A DNA stretch of 16,441 bases, from the NCBI GenBank assembly GCA_966112835.1, contig CBHWEI010000062.1:1-16441 (forward strand). The letters run 5' to 3'. The position numbers and the translations under genes were made by a program. Below, in pieces: positions 7,815-14,462 of the stretch. Each line of letters begins with the position of its first letter. Position 1 is the first letter of the stretch. The stretch comes from UBA668 sp966112835 (GTDB lineage: Bacteria; Actinomycetota; Acidimicrobiia; Acidimicrobiales; Ilumatobacteraceae). The notes below the pieces were generated by a model. That model did no database searches and was not told the DNA's origin. It saw only the letters and a list, made by a program, of their open reading frames with translations.

Positions 7815-9103
7815 GACGTCGCGTCACCGTTGGCCGCGTCGGGCACGACCTCCACCACACCCGCCGAGCGGCGTGCGGTCCACCAGCCGGCGATGGCCAC
7901 CGCGGTGAAGATCACGATCGATGGCTCGGCGCTGGAGCGGATGCGGTGCGCCCCGTAGAACAGGACCGTCGTCGCCAACGCGACCACCACGGGCACCAGC
8001 AACAGTGTGCGGTCACGCCGACCCAGGCGCCGCGCGCCCACCACCGACAGCACGGCCATGCACCAGAACGCGACGATGCCTGCCCACACCGCCCAACGCG
8101 GCCGCTCCTCCCCCACGTCCTGCAGCACCAGCTGGTCCAGCCCGTACAGGTCCACCGAACGGGCGACGCGTGCTGCGACCACCTTCGGCCACTCGCCCAC
8201 GTGGTCCAGCGCGTAGTGCACGCCCATGCTGCGCTGGCGCGCCGACCGCACACTGGGCTCCTCGTCCAGCGTGTACACCGGGTCGGCCACCACGCAGTCC
8301 ACCACCCACCCGCCGAGCACCGGGCCCGAGTACACGGGCGGGCAGTTGGCACCCAGCAGCGTCGTGCCGTCGTTGGTGGTCAGCAGCACCGGCCGCTCGA
8401 ACCGAGACAGGTTGAAGCCCACCCACGGGGCCACCACCGCGGCCGCGGTCACCAGGCCCAGCAGTGCCGGCCGCCACGGCAACGCGGCGCGCCGCCGCAC
8501 CAGCACCAGCCACACCAGCAGCAGCGGCACGAACAGGGCCAGCTCGCTGCGCGCCAGCACGGCCAGGCCCAGCACGGCGCCGAGCAGCAGCGCCTGCCGC
8601 CGGAATGCCGCCGGGTCGGTCTGGCGGGCGGCACGCCACGCAGCCCAGAGCGACAGGGCCACCAGCAGGGTGCTGATGCTCTCGGACATCACCAGGCCGT
8701 CGTTCATCCACAGGTTCGGGTACAGCGCGGCGATGAGCGCGGCCGTCAGACCCGCAGTGCGCCCGGCCAGCTCGGCGGTGAAGCGACCCAGCACCCACAC
8801 CAGGGCGACGCCGGCCGCGACCGTCACCAACCGCTGCGTGGTCTGGTACTCGCTGCCGTAGCTGAGCGGCCACATGAGGAACGAGGTGAGGGGGCCGTGT
8901 TCGGCGCCGGGCTGGTCGGCCAGGATCTCGCGGAACCAGATGCCCTGGGTGAGCTGACGGGCCTGCCCGCTGTAGTACCACGAGTCGTTCAGCAGCAGGT
9001 CGTCGCCGATCTTGGTGGCCCAGTACGCCAGGCGCACTGCCGCGGCGAGGGCCACGATCCACCACAGCGCGCGGCGCGACGGGACGGAAGTGGTGGCACC
9101 CAT
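7811..9103 (-). CDS. GT39/ArnT-like GT-C membrane glycosyltransferase
   Basis: The protein has 430 residues from the ATG at 9103. An in-frame extension to 9310 is rejected because it is Arg/Pro/Gly-rich and would cover the neighbouring promoter and gene start. An N-terminal membrane helix is followed by a first outer loop with LLLNDSWYYSGQARQL. Asp40 sits where GT-C enzymes keep their catalytic or metal-binding Asp. AEHGPLTSFLMWP follows, then about eight further helices, a C-terminal loop with GANCPPVYSG and VVDCVVADP, and two last helices. The family (PMT/ArnT, 'glycosyltransferase family 39') moves a sugar from a polyprenyl phosphate to an acceptor on the outer face of the membrane. It is the first gene of a unit with the acyltransferase-SGNH gene (4-nt GTGA overlap), so glycosylation and acylation of one product are plausibly coupled. 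The sugar is unknown. Confidence 0.85.
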   Translation of the reverse strand: MGATTSVPSRRALWWIVALAAAVRLAYWATKIGDDLLLNDSWYYSGQARQLTQGIWFREILADQPGAEHGPLTSFLMWPLSYGSEYQTTQRLVTVAAGVALVWVLGRFTAELAGRTAGLTAALIAALYPNLWMNDGLVMSESISTLLVALSLWAAWRAARQTDPAAFRRQALLLGAVLGLAVLARSELALFVPLLLVWLVLVRRRAALPWRPALLGLVTAAAVVAPWVGFNLSRFERPVLLTTNDGTTLLGANCPPVYSGPVLGGWVVDCVVADPVYTLDEEPSVRSARQRSMGVHYALDHVGEWPKVVAARVARSVDLYGLDQLVLQDVGEERPRWAVWAGIVAFWCMAVLSVVGARRLGRRDRTLLLVPVVVALATTVLFYGAHRIRSSAEPSIVIFTAVAIAGWWTARRSAGVVEVVPDAANGDATS

Positions 9104-9112
9104 GGCGCTCGC

Positions 9113-9118
9113 ACAGTA
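9113..9118 (-). promoter_or_regulatory. -10-like element for the GT39 unit (near-leaderless)
   Basis: TACTGT on the minus strand ends 9 nt before the ATG at 9103. No Shine-Dalgarno site lies between. This fits the TANNNT -10 spacing of leaderless or near-leaderless actinobacterial genes. No convincing -35 is seen. Confidence 0.45.
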
Positions 9119-9185
9119 GCCGCCACCCGGTGCCCGACCGGAGGCGCGCCCGCCCGGTCGTTCGGGTCGCGACGACCACCGGGGA

Positions 9186-9191
9186 TAGCAT
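9186..9191 (+). promoter_or_regulatory. -10-like element for leaderless GT2 gene
   Basis: TAGCAT is followed by exactly 7 nt and then GTG at 9199. This is the classic spacing for a leaderless transcript that begins on the start codon. The element contains an in-frame ATG (9190-9192), which would not be transcribed if the promoter is used. The -35 region is weak. Confidence 0.55.
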
Positions 9192-9198
9192 GCCGCCC

Positions 9199-9936
9199 GT
9201 GACCGACGCCCGAGTGACTCCCACCGCGCGCCGCTGCCTCTCGGTGGTCGTGCCCTGCTACAACGAGGAAGGCACCATCCTCGAGCTGCTCGACCGGGTG
9301 CTCGCCTCACCGTGGGTGCACGAGGTCATCGTCGTCGACGACGGCAGCACCGACAAGAGCCGCGAACTGCTCGCACAGATCGACGATCCGCTGGTGCGCG
9401 TGCACCTGCAGCCGCACAACATGGGCAAGGGCGCCGCACTGCGCACCGGGTTCTCGCTGGCCACCGGCGACTACGCCGTCGTCCAGGACGCCGACCTGGA
9501 GTACAACCCCGACGAGTACGGCGTGCTCATCGGCCCGCTCGAGCGCGGCATCGCCGACGTCGTCTACGGCTCGCGCTTCCAGGGCGGGCAGGCGCACCGC
9601 GTCCTCTACTTCTGGCACACGGTCGGCAACCGGTTCCTCACCCTCGCGTCGAACATGATGACCGACCTGAACCTCACCGACATGGAGACCTGTTACAAGG
9701 TGTTCCGCCGCGAGATCATCCAGAGCATCACCATCGAGGAGGACCGCTTCGGGTTCGAGCCCGAGGTCACCGCGAAGATCGCCGCGTTGCGGTGCCGCAT
9801 CTACGAGGTGGGCATCTCGTACGACGGGCGCACGTACGCCGAGGGCAAGAAGATCGGCTGGCGCGACGGCGTGCGAGCGGTCGTCTGCATCGTGCGCTAC
9901 AGCCCGATCGGCCGTCGCGTCCGCGGCGTGCAGTGA
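9199..9936 (+). CDS. GT2 glycosyltransferase, polyprenyl-phosphate sugar synthase-like
   Basis: The protein has 245 residues from the GTG at 9199, chosen because a -10-like TAGCAT ends 7 nt upstream. GT-A fold motifs are clear: SVVVPCYNEE at the N-terminus, VVDDGSTD, NMGKGAALRTG, and QDADLEYNP, whose DXD (Asp97 and Asp99) binds the metal and nucleotide sugar. LNLTDMETCYKVFR and DRFGFEPEVTAKIA follow, typical of the DPM/DPG-synthase-like branch. There is no C-terminal membrane helix pair, so it should be a peripheral cytoplasmic enzyme. The family moves a hexose from a nucleotide sugar to a polyprenyl phosphate, giving donors for GT-C enzymes. Its stop overlaps the following acyltransferase start (GTGA). 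Glucose versus mannose cannot be decided. Confidence 0.9.
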   Translation: MTDARVTPTARRCLSVVVPCYNEEGTILELLDRVLASPWVHEVIVVDDGSTDKSRELLAQIDDPLVRVHLQPHNMGKGAALRTGFSLATGDYAVVQDADLEYNPDEYGVLIGPLERGIADVVYGSRFQGGQAHRVLYFWHTVGNRFLTLASNMMTDLNLTDMETCYKVFRREIIQSITIEEDRFGFEPEVTAKIAALRCRIYEVGISYDGRTYAEGKKIGWRDGVRAVVCIVRYSPIGRRVRGVQ

Positions 9937-11087
9937 GCGCCGGCGCCGGCCGCCAGTACCTGCCCGCGCTCGACGGCATCCGCGCGTTCGCGGTGGTCGC
10001 CGTCGTGCTCTACCACGCCGAGGCCGTGTCGTCGGGAACCGCCTGGTTCGGTGGCGGCTTCCTGGGGGTCAGCGTGTTCTTCACGCTCTCGGGCTTCCTC
10101 ATCGGCTCGCAGCTGCTGCGCGAGCACGAGCGCGAGGGCTTCGTCACCTGGGGCGGCTTCGCCCGCCGGCGCATCGCCCGCCTGGTGCCCGCAGCGCTGG
10201 TCACCATCGCCGCCGTGGTGGTGCTGTCGCGTACGGGTGCGGCGGCATGGGGCGTGCCGGGCGGGTTCGCCCCGGCCGACGCCGCCGCCGCCGTGTGGAA
10301 CGTCACCAACTGGCACCTCGTCGCCCTGTCCGACGCACAGCTGTTCCGCCTGTTCCACCCGCTCACCCACTTCTGGTCGCTCGCGGTCGAAGCACAGCTG
10401 TACGTGACGCTCGCACTGGCGTGCTGGGCGATCGGCCGTCGGCCCCTGCGGCGGGTGTTGTGCTTCGTGGCCGCCGGCGCATGGGCGGCCTCCAGCGTGG
10501 TGGCGCTGGCCGTGCACGGCTCGCTGCGTCGGGAGGAGTTCGGCACCGACATCCGCCTCGCCGAGTTCGCTGCGGGCGTGCTGCTGGCCGCGGCACTCCC
10601 CCAGGTGCGCCGCATCGCCGCCCAGCGCCCGTGGCTGGCCGACCTGGGCGGCGCCGCGGCGACCGTGTGCCTGGTCCTGCTCACCCACCTGGCCAGCCGA
10701 GTCGACCACTGGCTGTCGGCCGGCGGGTATGCCCTGCTGGCCGTCGTCTGGGTGGTGTGGCTGATCGCGGCGCTCGAAGGGCCGCGCACCGGCACCGTGC
10801 TGCGCCTGCGGCCGCTGGTGTGGCTGGGCACCATCAGCTACTCGCTGTACCTGGTGCACTGGCCCATCGTCCTCATGTTGAAGGACGACCGGCTGGGCAC
10901 CGGGCGCTGGGCCGGCATCGCCGTGCGCGTGGCCGTGTCGGTCATCGCTGCCGTCGCACTCCACCTGGCCGTCGAGCAACCGCTGCGCCGCCGTGTCGCG
11001 GACCGTCCCGTGTCGCAGGTGGTCGCCGGCTGGCTCGTCGCTGCCGGCGCGGTCACCCTGCTCGGCGTCGTGCTGCTGAACGGCTGA
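9933..11087 (+). CDS. Acyltransferase-3 family membrane O-acyltransferase (no SGNH domain)
   Basis: The protein has 384 residues. The GTG at 9933-9935 overlaps the GT2 stop as GTGA, giving translational coupling. It has YLPALDGIRAF with Arg17 and His28 in R-X10-H spacing, FFTLSGFLIGSQLL, an Arg-rich RRRIARLVP loop, HFWSLAVEAQLYV, and ISYSLYLVHWPIVLML near the C-terminus, with about ten hydrophobic segments. It is a stand-alone acyltransferase-3 ending soon after VEQPLRRR, about the length of that domain alone. It is a paralogue of the SGNH-fused enzyme at 5736-7814: the R and H fall at the same residue numbers. It should carry an acyl group across the membrane to a sugar hydroxyl, or need a separate partner for the final transfer. 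Coupling to the GT2 suggests the acceptor is a polyprenyl-linked or other glycolipid made by that pathway. Confidence 0.92.
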   Translation: MSAGAGRQYLPALDGIRAFAVVAVVLYHAEAVSSGTAWFGGGFLGVSVFFTLSGFLIGSQLLREHEREGFVTWGGFARRRIARLVPAALVTIAAVVVLSRTGAAAWGVPGGFAPADAAAAVWNVTNWHLVALSDAQLFRLFHPLTHFWSLAVEAQLYVTLALACWAIGRRPLRRVLCFVAAGAWAASSVVALAVHGSLRREEFGTDIRLAEFAAGVLLAAALPQVRRIAAQRPWLADLGGAAATVCLVLLTHLASRVDHWLSAGGYALLAVVWVVWLIAALEGPRTGTVLRLRPLVWLGTISYSLYLVHWPIVLMLKDDRLGTGRWAGIAVRVAVSVIAAVALHLAVEQPLRRRVADRPVSQVVAGWLVAAGAVTLLGVVLLNG

Positions 11088-11096
11088 CCGTCAGCC
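11082..11096. terminator. Hairpin spanning two convergent stop codons
   Basis: GGCTGA-CCG-TCAGCC is a perfect 6-bp stem with a 3-nt loop. The left arm is the final Gly codon plus TGA of the acyltransferase; the right arm is the same for the opposite gene. It is symmetric, so it would form in transcripts from both strands. There is no T tract, so intrinsic termination is uncertain. Confidence 0.35.
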
Positions 11097-12923
11097 CGCG
11101 GGGCCGATGAACACCGCGGCGGGCTGGCCGATCACCAACATGCGCGCCATCGCGGTCTGCACGTCGGCAGGCAGGCGCGGGTCGAGCGATGCACCGAACA
11201 GGTTGGTGTCCACCAGGGGCACCACGTCGTCGAGCCCCGCGGCGGACAGGCCGTCGAGCACGAACTGGTGCAGGTCGTCGTACTCCGCGACCTCGGCGGG
11301 CGTACGCAGGTCGATGGAGGCCACCTCCACCACGTCGGGCTTCCCCCGCCACTCGGCGATGTAGCTGCCCGTCGCCAGGTGGATCTCGGCCTGCACCTGC
11401 GAACGGTCCACCACCCGCTGAGGCGTCACCGGCACACGGAACGTGGGGTCCACCCCGACGTCCAAGCCATTGCGCTCCAACTCGTTCACCAGGCCGTAGC
11501 CCTGCGAACCGAAGAAGTAGGCGTCGCTCCACGTCACCACGTAGCGGGCGTCGACACCCTCGGCGGCACCCACACCCGAACGGACGGCCTGCACCGTGGG
11601 CCCGACCAGCGCACCGAGCGGGGCCGACAGTCGCGGCTCGGGCACCTGCGCGTCGGCTGCGTCGACCATGAGCGACACGAAGCTGAACAGCGCCAGCGCG
11701 GCACCGGCCGCCATCGAACCGACCAGCAGCGGACGGCGGCTGGCGTCGCCGCGCCACCGGCGCACGGCCACCACGAACGTGGCCGCCGACACGATGGCCA
11801 TGGCCACCGTGACGCTCCACGCCCACAGGGTCAGGTAGTACCAGACCTTGCCGAAGATGCGGACCATCGACATCGTCTCGAGCGCCAGGGTGACGGCCAG
11901 CGTGGCGTGCAACCACAGCAGGGCCTTGTGGCACAGGCGCCACGCCACCGCGACCGCGGCAAGCCACACCACGAGCATCACCGCGCCCGGCACCACCGAA
12001 CGCTCGGCCTGGTACGCCGCGTCGACGAACCCACCCGAGCCGCCACCGCCGAACACGGCGTGCCACACGTCGAGGTGGCGCAGCAGCACCTTCACCCCGG
12101 CCGTGATGCCGATCGGCTCCTCGGGCGGGTTCATGAAGTGCTGCTGCAACATGCGGATGTTGCCCGGATCGTGCACCAGCTGGTCGATGAGCGGCGGCAG
12201 CCACAGCACGAACCCCACACCCACGGACCACACCAGCGAGCGCAACGCCGAGGCGTCGCCACGGCGCCAACGCACCACCGTCAGCACCGCTCCCACGCCG
12301 AACAGGCCGAGGCACAGCAACAGGTACGGCACATGCGTCTGCGCGCACAGCGTGCCCGCCACCACCAGCGGCACCAGCATTCGATGGTCGCCCTCGAACA
12401 CCATCCATGCGGCGAGCACCACCACCGTCCACGCCACCAGCGGCAGGTACGGGTTCCACGGCTGCGACAGCACACCGATGCCGTAGCCACGCATGGCCAC
12501 CAGCAGCCACACCGACACCGCACCCACCAGCGGCAGGCCGCCGCGGCGGAACGCCAGCGCCACGGCGGTGCCGACGGCCACGACGTTCACCACGATGGCA
12601 CCCACGAGCATGGCCCACGCGCTGGAGCCGAGCAGGCGGTACGGGATGGCCACCAGGTAGAAGCTCAACGGACCGGGGTGGCTGCCCTGTTCGGGGAACC
12701 GGCCGATGCGGCCCGGCAGGCCGATGAGCGGTGTGTGCCGGCCGAACACGTCGCGCACACGGAACTCGGTCATCGCCAGGTCGAGCACCGGGTAGTAGTG
12801 CCGTTGGTGCAGCACCACGGCGGCCACCAGCAGCGGCAGCCCCACGAGTGCACCGGCGAGCAGCCCGATCTGCCAGGCGCGCCAGGTGGCGAGGCGGTGC
12901 AGGACCTGGCGCACCCGGGTCAC
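11091..12923 (-). CDS. Polytopic GT-C-like membrane protein with C-terminal extracytoplasmic domain
   Basis: The protein has 610 residues from the GTG at 12921-12923, which overlaps the stop of the upstream GT2 as GTGA. After one N-terminal helix, the first loop carries YPVLDLAMTEFRVRDVFG. Its acidic Asp48 and Glu53 sit where GT-C glycosyltransferases hold catalytic acidic residues. GSHPGPLSFYLVAIPYRLLG and some ten to twelve further helices follow. The last 170-180 residues (about 11091-11640) are soluble and probably outside the membrane. Families of this shape are usually annotated as hypothetical or glycosyltransferase 39/87-like; I do not know a characterised member. Pairing with a polyprenol-phosphate-mannose-synthase-like enzyme suggests it uses that enzyme's lipid-linked sugar. 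It resembles the partial protein at 15189-16441 over its second half. Confidence 0.78.
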   Translation of the reverse strand: MTRVRQVLHRLATWRAWQIGLLAGALVGLPLLVAAVVLHQRHYYPVLDLAMTEFRVRDVFGRHTPLIGLPGRIGRFPEQGSHPGPLSFYLVAIPYRLLGSSAWAMLVGAIVVNVVAVGTAVALAFRRGGLPLVGAVSVWLLVAMRGYGIGVLSQPWNPYLPLVAWTVVVLAAWMVFEGDHRMLVPLVVAGTLCAQTHVPYLLLCLGLFGVGAVLTVVRWRRGDASALRSLVWSVGVGFVLWLPPLIDQLVHDPGNIRMLQQHFMNPPEEPIGITAGVKVLLRHLDVWHAVFGGGGSGGFVDAAYQAERSVVPGAVMLVVWLAAVAVAWRLCHKALLWLHATLAVTLALETMSMVRIFGKVWYYLTLWAWSVTVAMAIVSAATFVVAVRRWRGDASRRPLLVGSMAAGAALALFSFVSLMVDAADAQVPEPRLSAPLGALVGPTVQAVRSGVGAAEGVDARYVVTWSDAYFFGSQGYGLVNELERNGLDVGVDPTFRVPVTPQRVVDRSQVQAEIHLATGSYIAEWRGKPDVVEVASIDLRTPAEVAEYDDLHQFVLDGLSAAGLDDVVPLVDTNLFGASLDPRLPADVQTAMARMLVIGQPAAVFIGPAG

Positions 12924-13642
12924 GACGGCTGCCGGCGGAACAGGTCGCGAACGCCCCAGCGCGTGACCAGCAGCATCGACTCGACCACGATGCGGCCCGA
13001 CATCTTCGAGACACCCTTCTCGCGGTCGCGGAACATGATGGGCGTCTCGACGATGGTGGCGCCACTGCGTGCCAGGCGGCGCACCAGTTCGGTGAGGAAC
13101 GCGTACCCCTCGGCCGTGGTGGCGCCGGGGTCGGCCACCTGCAGCGCCGAGGCGCGGTAGGCGCGGAACCCGCTGGTGCAGTCGCGCACCTTCATGCGCA
13201 GCACGAAGCCGGTGTAGCGGTTGCCCCAGCGCGACAGCAGACGGCGGTGCGTGGGCCAGTCGACCGTGCCGCCACCCTCGACGTAGCGCGAACCGATGAC
13301 CGCGTCGGCGCCGCCGCCCACCAGCCCCACCATGGTGGGGATGACGTGCGGGTCGTGCGAGAAGTCGCTGTCCATCGACACGATCACCTCGTAGCCGGCG
13401 TCGAACGCCACCTGGAAGCCGTGCCGGTAGGCCGCACCCAGGCCCGCCTTGCCGGCCCGGTGCAGCACCTCGATGTTGCCCAGCTCCGCGGCGGCCTGGT
13501 CGGCCAGGCCACCCGTGCCGTCGGGACTGTTGTCGTCGACCACCAGGATGTTCGCCTCGGGCGCGGCGGCGCGCACGGCACGGAGGAACTCGACGATGTT
13601 GTCGGCCTCGTTGTAAGTGGGGACCACGACCAAGGTGCGCAC
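12920..13642 (-). CDS. Polyprenol-phosphate mannose synthase-like GT2 (DPM1/Ppm1 type)
   Basis: The protein has 240 residues from the GTG at 13642, placed 8 nt after a -10-like TAGCCT. The motifs are those of the DPM1 branch: LVVVPTYNEADNI, LVVDDNSPDGTG, SMDSDFSHDP with the DXD at Asp91/Asp93, IGSRYVEGG, DCTSGFRAYR, and IMFRDREKGVSKMS near the end. No membrane helices are present. The bacterial family makes polyprenyl-phospho-mannose from GDP-mannose at the cytoplasmic face, the donor for outer-face mannosyltransferases. Mannose specificity is inferred from resemblance to actinobacterial Ppm1 catalytic domains; glucose or another hexose is possible. The next gene starts inside its stop codon and encodes a GT-C-like membrane protein, the expected user of the product. 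Confidence 0.9.
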   Translation of the reverse strand: MRTLVVVPTYNEADNIVEFLRAVRAAAPEANILVVDDNSPDGTGGLADQAAAELGNIEVLHRAGKAGLGAAYRHGFQVAFDAGYEVIVSMDSDFSHDPHVIPTMVGLVGGGADAVIGSRYVEGGGTVDWPTHRRLLSRWGNRYTGFVLRMKVRDCTSGFRAYRASALQVADPGATTAEGYAFLTELVRRLARSGATIVETPIMFRDREKGVSKMSGRIVVESMLLVTRWGVRDLFRRQPS

Positions 13643-13650
13643 GGCCCGTC

Positions 13651-13656
13651 AGGCTA
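13651..13656 (-). promoter_or_regulatory. -10-like element for leaderless DPM1-like gene
   Basis: TAGCCT on the minus strand ends 8 nt before the GTG at 13642, with no Shine-Dalgarno site between. Spacing and sequence match the other three -10-like elements in the window. The -35 region is not convincing. Confidence 0.5.
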
Positions 13657-13704
13657 CTCGCCACCGGCCCACCGAAGAGGGTCCGTCCGGAGGACCCGCT
13701 GCCG

Positions 13705-13710
13705 TAGGAT
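13705..13710 (+). promoter_or_regulatory. -10-like element for leaderless methyltransferase gene
   Basis: TAGGAT ends 8 nt before the GTG at 13719. It lies back to back with the divergent TAGCCT element at 13651-13656, with 48 bp between the two hexamers. No Shine-Dalgarno site is seen. Confidence 0.5.
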
Positions 13711-13718
13711 CCTCGCCC

Positions 13719-14462
13719 GTGGACCTGAAGGAGCGCGAACAGCACGCACAGCGGCACCCGTGGGAGGTCGCCCGCGCCCGCCACTTCCGCCGGCTCGTCG
13801 CCGGCGCGTTCCCCGCGCCACCCACGTCGGTCATCGACATCGGCTCCGGCGACGGATGGTTCGCCGAACAGCTGCGCAACGACCTGGCGCCCGGCTCGCG
13901 CATCGTCTGTGTCGACGCCCACTACACCGCCGACGACCTGGCCCAGCCGCTGCCCCAGGGCATCAGCCGCCGCACCACGCCGCCCGCCGAACCGGCGCAG
14001 CTGGTGCTGGCGCTCGACGTGCTCGAACACATCGACGACGACCGCACGTTCGTCGCCCACCAGGTCGCGCCGCTCGTCGCCCCGGGCGGGCTGTTCATCG
14101 CCAGCGTGCCCGCCCACCAGCGTCTCTTCACCAGCCACGACGTGGCGCTCGGCCACTACCGCCGCCACGATGCCGCCAGCCTGCGCGCCCTGCTCGAGCC
14201 CACCTTCGAGGTGGTGCACGAGGGCTCGCTGTTCACCAGCCTGCTGCCGCCGCGCGCTGCGTCGGCGTTGCTCGAGAAGGTGCGCCCGCCCAGCGGCCCG
14301 GCGTCGGTCGACTCGGTGTGGCGCCACGGTTCGCTCGTCAGCAGGTCCATCACCACCGTGCTCGACGCCGACGCGGCGCTGGGCCGCCTGCTCGCCGATC
14401 GTCGTCACCGGCCGCCGGGCCTCAGCGTGTGGGCCGTCTGCCGGCCGCGGACCGCCGAATGA
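13719..14462 (+). CDS. Class I SAM-dependent methyltransferase
   Basis: The protein has 247 residues from the GTG at 13719, picked because the TAGGAT element sits just upstream; the in-frame ATG at 13617 would run into the divergent GT2 gene. Motif I, VIDIGSGDGWFAEQL, is at residues 38-52, and LALDVLEHIDDD and GGLFIASVPAHQRLFTSHD follow. GHYRRHD is typical of the Methyltransf_11/23-like group found in glycan and lipid loci. It is cytoplasmic, with no membrane segments. Its stop overlaps the start of a GT2 gene (ATGA), which suggests that the two act on one intermediate, for example O-methylation of a sugar or lipid head group. The substrate cannot be told from the sequence. Confidence 0.88.
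   Translation: MDLKEREQHAQRHPWEVARARHFRRLVAGAFPAPPTSVIDIGSGDGWFAEQLRNDLAPGSRIVCVDAHYTADDLAQPLPQGISRRTTPPAEPAQLVLALDVLEHIDDDRTFVAHQVAPLVAPGGLFIASVPAHQRLFTSHDVALGHYRRHDAASLRALLEPTFEVVHEGSLFTSLLPPRAASALLEKVRPPSGPASVDSVWRHGSLVSRSITTVLDADAALGRLLADRRHRPPGLSVWAVCRPRTAE

Noticed and set aside
3196..7860. Minus-strand open frame of 1554 codons
   Set aside because: It runs in a different frame across several motif-rich genes and the gap between them, and its product is Arg/Gly/His-rich and low in complexity.
3765..7958. Long plus-strand open frame (1397 codons) across the acyltransferase and spermidine-synthase-like genes
   Set aside because: It is Gln/His/Arg/Gly-rich with no domain motifs or membrane pattern, and lies opposite three well-supported genes. 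It is a shadow frame caused by high G+C at third positions.
12924..14408. Upstream extension of the membrane protein ending at 11091
   Set aside because: The extension runs antisense through the methyltransferase and out of frame through the DPM1-like gene, with no motifs. The GTG at 12923 in a GTGA overlap is a better start.
12731..14458. Upstream extension of the GT2 gene at 14459
   Set aside because: It would cover the methyltransferase and the divergent promoter region with Arg/Pro-rich sequence. The GT2 fold begins just after the ATG at 14459.
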